Positions 26,747-34,230 of a stretch of 64,000 nt of DNA are shown in pieces. A program made the translations under genes and the position numbers. The stretch spans positions 1-64,000 of the forward strand of contig UQDI01000003.1 in the NCBI GenBank assembly GCA_900539725.1, in the 5' to 3' direction. Each line of letters begins with the position of its first letter. The first letter of the stretch is position 1. Under the pieces are notes generated by a model, which saw only the letters and a program-made list of their open reading frames with translations, was not told the DNA's origin and searched no databases. The DNA is from an uncultured Eubacteriales bacterium (GTDB lineage: Bacteria > Bacillota > Clostridia > Tissierellales > Peptoniphilaceae).

Positions 26747-27379
26747 ATGTTTGAACTGAAAAAAGTAAAATTCAAAGATATTATTAGCATAGAGCATCTG
26801 TCTATTGGTGATAGTGGCCTTACTATGATTATGGGTCCGAGCGGCAGCGGTAAATCTACTCTCTTAAAAATGCTTGATAACCTTATTAGCCCTGATAGCG
26901 GCGATATTTTATACAAAGGCGACAATATTAAGACATATAAAGCACATGCATTAAGAAGAAAAGTTATTATGCAGTCTCAATTCCCCGCTATCTTTGATGG
27001 AGATGTGAGAGACAATTTAAATATAGCTAGAAAATTCAGTGATATAGATGCTCTTGATGATGAGAAACTAAAAGAACTGCTTGATATAGTTTTGCTTGAT
27101 AAAGATCTTAATGATAATCCAAAGGACTTCTCTGGCGGAGAAAAGACTAGACTATCGATAGCGAGGGTCTTGGCAATGGATGCTGAAGTCTATCTATTTG
27201 ACGAGCCAACGTCGTCACTTGATGAAGAGACCGAATACAAGCTTATAAGTAATGTGATTAAGTACTTAAAAGAAAGAGATAAGAAGATAATTATGGTATC
27301 GCACTCAGAAAAACTATTCTCCCTAGCTGATCAAGTGATTAGCATCAAGAATAAGACAGCGACGATTAAGGAGGCCTAG
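26747..27379 (+). CDS. fetA: ABC transporter ATPase, FetA/YbbL-like
   Basis: A small (211-aa) ATPase. Walker A GPSGSGKST (about 32), signature FSGGEKTRLSIARVLAMD, Walker B VYLFDEPTSSLD, H-loop MVSHS. Its partner downstream is a clear FetB, and FetAB exports iron in E. coli and helps resist oxidative stress. The open frame begins at 26693 inside the ABC-F gene, but ATG at 26747 has TGGAGG six bases upstream and matches the domain start. It follows the ABC-F stop by one base. Confidence 0.88.
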   Translation: MFELKKVKFKDIISIEHLSIGDSGLTMIMGPSGSGKSTLLKMLDNLISPDSGDILYKGDNIKTYKAHALRRKVIMQSQFPAIFDGDVRDNLNIARKFSDIDALDDEKLKELLDIVLLDKDLNDNPKDFSGGEKTRLSIARVLAMDAEVYLFDEPTSSLDEETEYKLISNVIKYLKERDKKIIMVSHSEKLFSLADQVISIKNKTATIKEA

Positions 27380-27380
27380 T

Positions 27381-28151
27381 ATGTTAACTGAAATTTCAAT
27401 ATTACAGCTCGCCCTATCTTTTGTATTTATCATAGTACTTTTAGTAATTTCAAAGATAAAGGGTCTATCAAATCAAGGACTAATCATAGTCGCTTCACTT
27501 AGAATGACAATCCAATTAATTATAACAGGCTACTTACTAAAATACATTCTAAAGAGCGATAGTCCATGGATAACACTTTTGATACTTATAATTATGGAAG
27601 CGTTTGCAATATTTAATGTATACAAAAGAAGCAAGGTTAAATCTATCAAGCTTAAAAAGCTTATAGCTATATGCTTTATAGGATCGAGTTTAGTGTCAAT
27701 ATTCTACTACATCATAGTCGTTGTAGGCGTTAGACCGTGGTACGACCCAAGGTACTTCATAACTATCTCAGGAATGCTTATTGGCAATACAATGACGGGC
27801 ATGAGTCTTGCTATTAACTCTTATAAAAATTCTCTTAATGACCAAAGAGATACGATTGAGTCGGCACTTATGCTTGGGGCAAAACCAAAGGATGCTGTGT
27901 TAAGAATATCGAGAGAAGCATTTAGCTCAGCCATACTACCGACACTTAACTCAATGCTCGGCATGGGCATAGTGCTTTTGCCTGGCATGATGACAGGTCA
28001 AATACTATCAGGCACTGACCCAATGTCTGCTATACTATATCAAATAACTATAATGATAGCCATAGTCGGAACTGTTGGGATAACTACAAGCATATTTACA
28101 TCGCTTGCATACAAAGCTTTCTTTAATGATAGAGAGCAAATACTATTCTAA
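27381..28151 (+). CDS. fetB: iron export permease FetB (UPF0014 / YbbM family)
   Basis: Membrane protein of 256 aa with about seven hydrophobic helices. The family hallmarks are visible: the N-terminal SLRMTIQLIITGYLL, PWYDPRYFITISGMLIGN, and the C-terminal GIVLLPGMMTGQILSG, which identify UPF0014. It lies one base after fetA with AAGGAGG ahead of the ATG. It is the last gene of the unit and is followed by a bidirectional terminator. Confidence 0.93.
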   Translation: MLTEISILQLALSFVFIIVLLVISKIKGLSNQGLIIVASLRMTIQLIITGYLLKYILKSDSPWITLLILIIMEAFAIFNVYKRSKVKSIKLKKLIAICFIGSSLVSIFYYIIVVVGVRPWYDPRYFITISGMLIGNTMTGMSLAINSYKNSLNDQRDTIESALMLGAKPKDAVLRISREAFSSAILPTLNSMLGMGIVLLPGMMTGQILSGTDPMSAILYQITIMIAIVGTVGITTSIFTSLAYKAFFNDREQILF

Positions 28152-28169
28152 AGGAAAAGTAAATATAAA

Positions 28170-28203
28170 AAACAAACTCTACTAAAACTAGTAGAGTTTG
28201 TTT
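28170..28203. terminator. bidirectional terminator between fetB and the convergent unit
   Basis: A perfect 14-bp stem (28170-28183 with 28190-28203). On the minus strand it is followed by a T-rich tail (TTTTTTATATTT), and on the plus strand by TTTATATA only through the stem end. It overlaps the stop codon of the gene at 28188. Confidence 0.85.
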
Positions 28204-28739
28204 ATATACGAATCTATTACCGACTCTTTCTTCTTTTCACTAAAAACGTTCTTCTCTCTCAAAATGTCTACAAGCCACAAAGCTTTCGAATGGAAGATTG
28301 CTTCATTATAGTCACTTAAGACTATCTCATAAAGCTTGCCATTTAAGAACTTTGAATTTGTTTTAACGTAGTACGCATCAACATTCTCAAAGTCAACCAG
28401 CCTTAGTATGCTTATAGTCGTTAAATCTTTTTGATGATACAAACTTAGCCCAGTGTTTTTGTACTCGACAAAGTACTTTTTGTGCTTGTTTGTGTTTTTT
28501 ATCTCGTTTGCAAGCATCAGATAGTACTTAGCTAGCGAATTATAGTATTGGTAGTTAAACATGCCCTTTTCAAATGAATCAATCTTAATAAAAGGTTTGA
28601 TGTTTAGACTAGTAATAAAATTGAAATTCTCTTGAAGAAACTCCTTCTTTGTCAAGTCACCGTTGTTGAACTGTATGATCAAAGAATGTCTCTTCTCGAA
28701 AAATACCTCAAAAAGATTTTTCCTCTTTACATAAAGCAT
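28188..28739 (-). CDS. conserved protein of unknown function (DUF6648-like)
   Basis: A 183-aa protein with no signal peptide or membrane helix. It is mixed alpha/beta, rich in Lys, Phe and Tyr. NGDLTKKEFLQENFNFI and the aromatic ANEIKNTNKHKKYFVEY segments are recognisable from clostridial proteins that I recall as DUF6648, an assignment I cannot verify here. It is last in the operon that starts with the parvulin. Its stop codon is inside the terminator hairpin. Confidence 0.75.
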   Translation of the reverse strand: MLYVKRKNLFEVFFEKRHSLIIQFNNGDLTKKEFLQENFNFITSLNIKPFIKIDSFEKGMFNYQYYNSLAKYYLMLANEIKNTNKHKKYFVEYKNTGLSLYHQKDLTTISILRLVDFENVDAYYVKTNSKFLNGKLYEIVLSDYNEAIFHSKALWLVDILREKNVFSEKKKESVIDSYINKLY

Positions 28740-28756
28740 TAAATACCACTTTCTAA

Positions 28757-29176
28757 TTATTTAACTTCTTCTACATAACTCCTTAAGTCACTGTCTACTT
28801 CATCAGCTACGTAGTCAACGTTGATAAGTATGTCTACATCATGCTTTTCAGAAATTTCATCTAAATTCTTTACTAAGCATTTTAAATCTTCTTTCTTAAT
28901 ATCGATAATCTTATAAATACTGTCGATATAAATTTTTTCTAGGTCGAAGTCCATAGATAGCATTCCAAGCAAGAAGCCATAGAACTTTTCAATAGAATTT
29001 ACACTGTAGTCGCTTAAGTTAATAAGTCTAACGTTAGTGTCTAGAGAAAATATGTGTTCGTCCTCAACATCTAAGAACGTAATGTTGCCGTTACCTGACT
29101 TAATGTCATCGTTAGCACCATTGATTAACCACTTAGTCTTTCCTGCACCTTTTGCTCCTAAGATTAATTTAACCAT
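28757..29176 (-). CDS. small P-loop protein of unknown function
   Basis: About 139 aa with a Walker A motif GAKGAGKT at residues 6-13, then short alternating hydrophobic strands (NITFLDVED, VRLINLSDY, LEKIYIDSIYKI, DVDILINVDYV). A plain Walker B is not obvious, though YIDSI may serve. ATG at 29176 is chosen because its GGAGG lies nine bases away, whereas ATG at 29185 abuts it. The start overlaps the radical SAM gene by eight bases. It is probably a nucleotide-binding protein. The partner is unknown. Confidence 0.8.
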   Translation of the reverse strand: MVKLILGAKGAGKTKWLINGANDDIKSGNGNITFLDVEDEHIFSLDTNVRLINLSDYSVNSIEKFYGFLLGMLSMDFDLEKIYIDSIYKIIDIKKEDLKCLVKNLDEISEKHDVDILINVDYVADEVDSDLRSYVEEVK

Positions 29177-30128
29177 AAAAATCATCCTCCTTAAAATATT
29201 TACCTTGGTAATTTGATTTTCTTTTCATTTGTTCTAATATGGAATCTTTTATTCTCCACCAAGATTCGCCCCAGTTGCAATGAATCGTTCCCTCTTCATC
29301 GGACCTTCCGACCAATCTTTGTATAATTATATCATCTTTTATATGAGTTAAGAAAATTTCTACTCTATCTACATAGTCTTCTCTGTTTAAGAGTTTAAAC
29401 TCATGAGCTTTATACATCTGGGCTATCTTAGTGCCTTCCATGATATATAAACTATGTAGTTTAACTTCATCCGTCTTTGTCATGTTAATGAGCATAGCGT
29501 CATTATATATGTCATCTACGCTATCCCATGGCAAATCAAGTATCAAGTGAGCTGCCTTTCTTAAGCCGTACTTTGATAATGTTTCACACGCATCTATATA
29601 GTCCTTAGTATTGTGACAACGGTTTAATATCTTAAGCGTCTCATCATTTGAGCTCTGTAAGCCCAGTTCAACAGTTATCTCAAGATTATACTCATCCTTT
29701 ACATCCTTCAAAAACTTCATGTAATCATCAAAGATTAGATCAGGCCTTGTCGATATGTTAATTCCAACAACATCTTCTTGTATTGCGCTCATTATATTTT
29801 CCTTAAACTGATCTAGTGGCATATAAGTATTAGAAAAGTTTTGGAAATAAGCTATGAACTTAGTAGCCTTATGGTTCTTCGTGATATTTATCTTGTTTTG
29901 CTCAATCTGCTCTTTAACAGATAGTTTATTAGACAAATTCTCAAAGCTGCCTCCCTCTGCTGTGCAAAAGATGCAGCCGCCATAAGCCTTTGAGCCGTCT
30001 CTATTGGGACAAGTTATGTTTAAACTGATAGGAAGCTTATAAACCTTAGTGTGAAATTTATTTCTTAAGTACTCTGAATAGACTCTATAGAGTTTTTTCT
30101 CTTCCTCAAAGCTTATAATATTACTCAT
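29169..30128 (-). CDS. TIGR01212 family radical SAM protein
   Basis: A 319-aa radical S-adenosylmethionine protein related to E. coli YhcC. The cluster ligands are in CPNRDGSKAYGGCIFC (about residues 35-50), a longer spacing than the classical CxxxCxxC and diagnostic for TIGR01212. VVGINISTRPDLI, TVELGLQSSND and the C-terminal HCNWGESWW are also seen. The reaction is not established for the family. It overlaps the DUF1292 gene by eight bases and the P-loop gene by eight. Confidence 0.92.
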   Translation of the reverse strand: MSNIISFEEEKKLYRVYSEYLRNKFHTKVYKLPISLNITCPNRDGSKAYGGCIFCTAEGGSFENLSNKLSVKEQIEQNKINITKNHKATKFIAYFQNFSNTYMPLDQFKENIMSAIQEDVVGINISTRPDLIFDDYMKFLKDVKDEYNLEITVELGLQSSNDETLKILNRCHNTKDYIDACETLSKYGLRKAAHLILDLPWDSVDDIYNDAMLINMTKTDEVKLHSLYIMEGTKIAQMYKAHEFKLLNREDYVDRVEIFLTHIKDDIIIQRLVGRSDEEGTIHCNWGESWWRIKDSILEQMKRKSNYQGKYFKEDDFYG

Positions 30129-30471
30129 CTACCTCGTTTTTATTATAAAATTCTTCCATAAGTTCGTCTATGATTGCGTCATCTACGACTTCTAGTTCAA
30201 CATCGACACCATTTTCATGCTCGATGTACTTATAAGGATAAACGTACTCTTCTTCCTCTTCTACGTCTAGTGGGAATAAGAAGATGTAGTCGTCTCCTTT
30301 GTAATTAAATAAATCAAGTACAGCGCATTCAAGCTCTGTTCCATCATCTAAAGTGATGATCATTGTGTCTTCGCAGTCACAGTCATCATGTTCGTGATCA
30401 TGTCCGCAGCCGCAGTCTTCGTCGTGGCAGCAGCAATCGTGTTCATCAATAAAATCTTTATCTTTACTCAT
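30121..30471 (-). CDS. DUF1292 protein with Cys/His-rich N terminus
   Basis: A 116-aa protein. The C-terminal part (about 36-116) is a DUF1292 domain (IITLDDGTELECAVLDLF then DDYIFLFPL), very acidic. The N-terminal 27 residues (9-35) hold seven Cys (13, 14, 15, 20, 22, 31, 33) and five His (11, 16, 24, 26, 28) among Asp and Glu, so metal binding is likely. The role of DUF1292 is not known. It overlaps both neighbours by eight bases, suggesting coupled expression. Confidence 0.88.
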   Translation of the reverse strand: MSKDKDFIDEHDCCCHDEDCGCGHDHEHDDCDCEDTMIITLDDGTELECAVLDLFNYKGDDYIFLFPLDVEEEEEYVYPYKYIEHENGVDVELEVVDDAIIDELMEEFYNKNEVDE

Positions 30472-31801
30472 CTGTTTCTCCTCTTTCTAAAATTTGTTCG
30501 GAAAAGTCCTCAAAATTAGATATATTAACTAATTCAAGGCTTATATTTTTATTAATTTCGTTAATATTTTCATCAGTTATAAATGAAAGTTCAGGTTTTT
30601 TCTTAAACTCATAGCTTATTTGATCAAGGTAGTAGTTAATTATAAACTCTTTCTCTTCCTTTGACATATCCTTATTTCTAATACTTAGAGCAACTGATTC
30701 ATAGAACTTGTATCTTAAGAATATTATGAAGCCCTCAAAGTCTTCAACATTAGTACCTTTTTCAATAATAAATATTATCCTAAAGAATAAATTCCACTTA
30801 AAATCAGTATTTATAAGTTTTAGTATTTCGTCACCTAAGCTTTGAGTGAAAGTATCGTTAAACACAGGCTTTCTCTCAAACTCTATATAGTTTGTTATAG
30901 GGCCAAGATTTTCCTGTATATCTGATAATCTCCCTACTAAATCAACAAACTCTTGTGATATATCCTTAGCAGATTTTCTTTGAGCCTTCATAAATAAGTA
31001 CTCACTAATCATGTCGCAGGAGTCCTTGTAGTCAATAATATAACCTAAATCGCTCTTAACCTTTGATTTAAAAATATCATGTATAGTCTTTGATACAAGC
31101 TTAACAAGTTGCTTCTTCTTATTAACCTGTACGCTAGAGTCAGATCTATTAAGATGGTTATAAACACTCATAAGCTGCCTATCAACCATAGTTAAATTAT
31201 CCTTAATAGTTGCCATGATGTCTATAAAGAAATCTTCTGTAAGTACGTAGTTGTAGTTCTTATATAAGACTTTATGGTCTATGTCTCCCCAGAAGACATT
31301 GACTAGTGACTTTATTTGAAGCTCAAAGTGAATCTTCTTGCCGTCATCATCAACATACTTGCCGTCTATCTTGTAGATTTCAAAACCATTCTTTTGTAAT
31401 TGTGGCTGCTCTTCAGATAGCTTTAGATATATCTTTTTATTGATATGGCTTGAGTAGTAACCTCTGTCCTCTTTATAATTGAATAAGTTTAGTAAGTCTC
31501 TGTATATTTTCTTTTCGTCGTCAATAAACCTGCACTCAATTCTAACACCTATGATGTCTGAGATATTTTCCATAAGGTTCTCTGGCGTCTTGTACTCAGT
31601 GTATAAATTGTTTCTAAGTATCTTCTCTCTAAGTGAAGTAGCTTCCTTAACTCTGCCTCTAGCAGCTAGAAAGTGATCCTTAGCACAGAATGTATTAGTA
31701 AAGAAATTTTCCAAAATCTCTAATACTTCTTCCAATTTATCATTATTTTCTTCAAGTAAATCTATAGTGTCATCTATAAAATCAAATAATTCAAGCCTCA
31801 T
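30464..31801 (-). CDS. RelA/SpoT-type (p)ppGpp synthetase-domain protein with long C-terminal extension
   Basis: A 445-aa protein. Residues 40-185 match the RelA/SpoT nucleotidyltransferase: GRVKEATSLREK (49-60), DIIGVRI (82-88), GYYSSH (114-119) and HFELQIKSLVNVFWGDIDHKVLYK (about 158-181, cited in part), with the Glu and Gln that act in synthesis. No HD hydrolase domain is present. The C-terminal 250 residues are helical and unrecognised, so it is twice the size of RelP or RelQ alarmone synthetases. It probably makes (p)ppGpp or transfers pyrophosphate to another acceptor. It sits between a parvulin and the DUF1292 gene in a housekeeping-like operon. A toxin role is possible but unsupported. 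Confidence 0.85.
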   Translation of the reverse strand: MRLELFDFIDDTIDLLEENNDKLEEVLEILENFFTNTFCAKDHFLAARGRVKEATSLREKILRNNLYTEYKTPENLMENISDIIGVRIECRFIDDEKKIYRDLLNLFNYKEDRGYYSSHINKKIYLKLSEEQPQLQKNGFEIYKIDGKYVDDDGKKIHFELQIKSLVNVFWGDIDHKVLYKNYNYVLTEDFFIDIMATIKDNLTMVDRQLMSVYNHLNRSDSSVQVNKKKQLVKLVSKTIHDIFKSKVKSDLGYIIDYKDSCDMISEYLFMKAQRKSAKDISQEFVDLVGRLSDIQENLGPITNYIEFERKPVFNDTFTQSLGDEILKLINTDFKWNLFFRIIFIIEKGTNVEDFEGFIIFLRYKFYESVALSIRNKDMSKEEKEFIINYYLDQISYEFKKKPELSFITDENINEINKNISLELVNISNFEDFSEQILERGETDE

Positions 31802-31820
31802 CAGCTCTCATATCCTTTCA

Positions 31821-32573
31821 TTAAACAAATATTTCTGGTTTGTATTTATCCTTTAAGCTGTCAATTACTGCCTTAAATGCGTTCATTTGTTTAATTTGCA
31901 TAACATGAGCACGCACTTCATCTTTAACTTCGTCAAATGATCTAGTTTTTGCATCATTAATCTCATTTAACTTGATTATATGGTAGCCAAATTGAGTCTT
32001 AACTGGCTCAGATATTTCTCCAAGGCCCATTGAGAATACCTTGTCGTCAAATTCCTTAACCATTTGTCCTCTGTGGAATGTACCTAAGTCTCCACCATTA
32101 GCCTTAGATGGGCATGCAGAGTGTTCTTTAGCAAGACTTGCAAAGTCCTCACCCTTATCAATTTTAGCCTTGATGTCCTTTGCTTTATCTTCATTATCAA
32201 CTAGTATGTGGCTAGCAGATCTTGATTCGGGCTCAGAAAATTCATCCTTAAATTCATTATAATAGTTCTTAAGTTCTTCTTCTGTCGCTTCTTCACATTC
32301 AAGAGCCTTTTTAAAAGCCATATTAGTTAAGATATTTTCTTTAGCCTTCGCCATCTCAGCTTTGTACTCTTCACTCTCGTCTAGTTTTTCATCGATAGCA
32401 TTATTATATAACATCGCTTGATTAACCATCTCTTCAACTAATTTTTTAACTCCGTCCTTTGATTGGAACTGCATAGTTAGTTGTGGTCCAAGCATATTTG
32501 CAAAGTTAACAACGTCTTCTTTTTTAATTTCTTTGCCGCATACTTTAGCGACTACTTCCTTATTTATTTCCAA
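31821..32573 (-). CDS. parvulin-type peptidyl-prolyl isomerase, cytosolic
   Basis: A 250-aa PpiC/SurA-like folding helper. The C-terminal parvulin domain (about 115-210) contains SASHILVDNEDKAKDI, GGDLGTFHRGQM, and FGYHIIKLNEI. The N-terminal part is a helical SurA-like chaperone region. Unlike PrsA it has no signal peptide or lipobox, so it should act in the cytoplasm. It has its own promoter with TTGCAA/TAATAT boxes and heads the six-gene operon ending at 28188. Confidence 0.92.
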   Translation of the reverse strand: MEINKEVVAKVCGKEIKKEDVVNFANMLGPQLTMQFQSKDGVKKLVEEMVNQAMLYNNAIDEKLDESEEYKAEMAKAKENILTNMAFKKALECEEATEEELKNYYNEFKDEFSEPESRSASHILVDNEDKAKDIKAKIDKGEDFASLAKEHSACPSKANGGDLGTFHRGQMVKEFDDKVFSMGLGEISEPVKTQFGYHIIKLNEINDAKTRSFDEVKDEVRAHVMQIKQMNAFKAVIDSLKDKYKPEIFV

Positions 32574-32608
32574 AATATCCTCCTTAAAATTTAATCTTTC
32601 ACATATTT

Positions 32609-32637
32609 ATATTATCATATAAATTATTATTTTGCAA
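32609..32637 (-). promoter_or_regulatory. sigma-A type promoter of the parvulin operon
   Basis: Minus strand TTGCAA (32637-32632), 17-base spacer, TAATAT (32614-32609), about 36 bases before the start of the parvulin gene. Confidence 0.7.
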
Positions 32638-32660
32638 GACTATTTTTAAAGATGAAAATG

Positions 32661-32669
32661 TGTTATAAT
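32661..32669 (+). promoter_or_regulatory. extended -10 promoter of the HerA-like gene
   Basis: TGTTATAAT with no strong -35 box, 20 bases before the ATG at 32689. It diverges from the parvulin promoter. Confidence 0.5.
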
Positions 32670-32688
32670 AGTCGTGAGAGGTGATTTT

Positions 32689-34146
32689 ATGAAATATTTA
32701 CTAGGTGGAGAGAACGAAAAAGTATATTTGAACTCTAAGATGCTAAATAGACACGGCATCATAGCTGGAGCGACTGGTACTGGTAAGACTGTTACATTAA
32801 AAGTAATTAGTGAAATGCTAAATAACGATGGCATCAACACATTCATTACCGATGTTAAAGGTGACATTATGAGTCTAGCTGAGAATGGCGAGAGAAGTGA
32901 TAGGATTGACGAAAGACTTAATAAGCTTGGTATAGATGACTACCAAGTTGATAGCTTCCCTGTTGAAATTTTTGATATATATAAAAGAGGTGTTCCGCTA
33001 AGAGCATCTGTTACTGATATAGGTCCAGTTTTATTATCTAAGATGCTTGGCTTAAATGATGTACAAAGCGGCGTCATCGATGTTATGTATAAAATTGCCG
33101 ACGAGAATGGGCTTAAACTTATCGATTTTAAAGATCTAAAGATTATGCTTAAGTATATGGCGGACTTCTCTAGTGATATTTCAAATAAATATGGCAATGT
33201 AGCTAAGCAAAGTATAAATGCTATACAAAGAACTCTTATTAGATTTGAAAATGAAGGAGCGATTGACTTCTTTGGTGAACCATCTTTCGATGTAGGTGAT
33301 TTATTAGTGAAAAATGGTGAAAAAGGCACAGCGAATATACTTAACTGTACTGAGCTCTATCTTAACTCAAAGATGTATCAATCAGTTGTAATCTATCTAC
33401 TTAGTCAAATATTCACTAGTCTTGATGAAGTTGGTGACCTTGATAAACCTAAACTAGTATTATTTTTAGATGAAGCTCACTTAATTTTTAAAGACTTAAA
33501 TAAGCAAATGCTTGAAAACATCGTTACTATTATCAAGCTTATTAGGTCTAAGGGCGTTGGTATCTTCTTCGTTACGCAAAATCCTAAGGATATACCTGAA
33601 GAAGTTTTAAGCCAATTATCTAACAGAATCGAACACGCTTTAAGAGCCTACACTCCTAATGAGATTAAAAACGTTAAGTACGCTGCTGATAGTTTTAGAA
33701 AGAATCCAAACTTCGATAGTGAAAAAGCTATACTTAATCTAAAAACTGGTGAAGCCTTGGTCTCTACGCTTAATGAAGATGGTGAGCCATCCATAGCCGA
33801 AATTACTCTTATAAGACCACCCATGTCAAAAATTGGTATGATAGATGAAGCTGTATTTAATGACATTGTTGATAATTCAGATTTTAACTCTAAGTACAAA
33901 GAGCCAATTGACAGAGAGTCTGCTTACGAGATACTTAGTGAAAGATACATCCAAATTAATAAAGAGATGGAAGCTGAAAAAGCCGAAAAAGATGCACAAA
34001 AAGAATACAGAACAAAGCAAAATCAAAAGAAGAGAAATGAAAGTACTGCCGATAAAATTTTAAAAAGAGTTTTCAGCGCCTTTACTTATCAAATAGGTAG
34101 AACCGTCGCAAGAGACATAATGAATACGATTAAGAGAAAAAAATAA
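32689..34146 (+). CDS. HerA-like DUF853 ATPase (YjgR type)
   Basis: A soluble ATPase of 485 aa. Walker A GATGTGKT (about residues 27-34), Walker B KLVLFLDEAHLIF (about 255-267), and a sensor TQNPKDIP. Residues 430-470 are a Lys/Glu-rich helix. It belongs to the HerA/FtsK superfamily as a single-chain DUF853 protein. Its cellular role is poorly defined and DNA-end processing is inferred from relatives. ATG at 32689 is chosen over in-frame TTG/GTG codons because GAGAGGTGA precedes it by five bases. Monocistronic with its own terminator. Confidence 0.87.
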   Translation: MKYLLGGENEKVYLNSKMLNRHGIIAGATGTGKTVTLKVISEMLNNDGINTFITDVKGDIMSLAENGERSDRIDERLNKLGIDDYQVDSFPVEIFDIYKRGVPLRASVTDIGPVLLSKMLGLNDVQSGVIDVMYKIADENGLKLIDFKDLKIMLKYMADFSSDISNKYGNVAKQSINAIQRTLIRFENEGAIDFFGEPSFDVGDLLVKNGEKGTANILNCTELYLNSKMYQSVVIYLLSQIFTSLDEVGDLDKPKLVLFLDEAHLIFKDLNKQMLENIVTIIKLIRSKGVGIFFVTQNPKDIPEEVLSQLSNRIEHALRAYTPNEIKNVKYAADSFRKNPNFDSEKAILNLKTGEALVSTLNEDGEPSIAEITLIRPPMSKIGMIDEAVFNDIVDNSDFNSKYKEPIDRESAYEILSERYIQINKEMEAEKAEKDAQKEYRTKQNQKKRNESTADKILKRVFSAFTYQIGRTVARDIMNTIKRKK

Positions 34147-34159
34147 TTTATAAATCAAT

Positions 34160-34185
34160 GGCCAGAGCAAATGCTCTGGCCTTTT
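34160..34185 (+). terminator. intrinsic terminator of the HerA-like gene
   Basis: A perfect 10-bp GC-rich stem (34160-34169 with 34172-34181) around an AA loop, followed by TTTT. Confidence 0.85.
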
Positions 34186-34189
34186 ATAC

Positions 34190-34223
34190 GCAAAAAAAAG
34201 ACTAGAGCATCTGCCCTAGTCTT
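34190..34223 (-). terminator. intrinsic terminator of the ileS operon
   Basis: Minus strand AAGACTAG pairs with CTAGTCTT over a ten-base loop, followed by eight T. It lies 8 bases after the ileS stop, back to back with the plus-strand terminator. Confidence 0.9.
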
Positions 34224-34230
34224 AGTTAAT

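Noticed and set aside
30464..31801. Toxic small alarmone synthetase of a toxin-antitoxin pair
   Set aside because: The flanking genes are conserved-looking DUF1292 and parvulin genes in one operon, not a small antitoxin; kept as an open alternative only.
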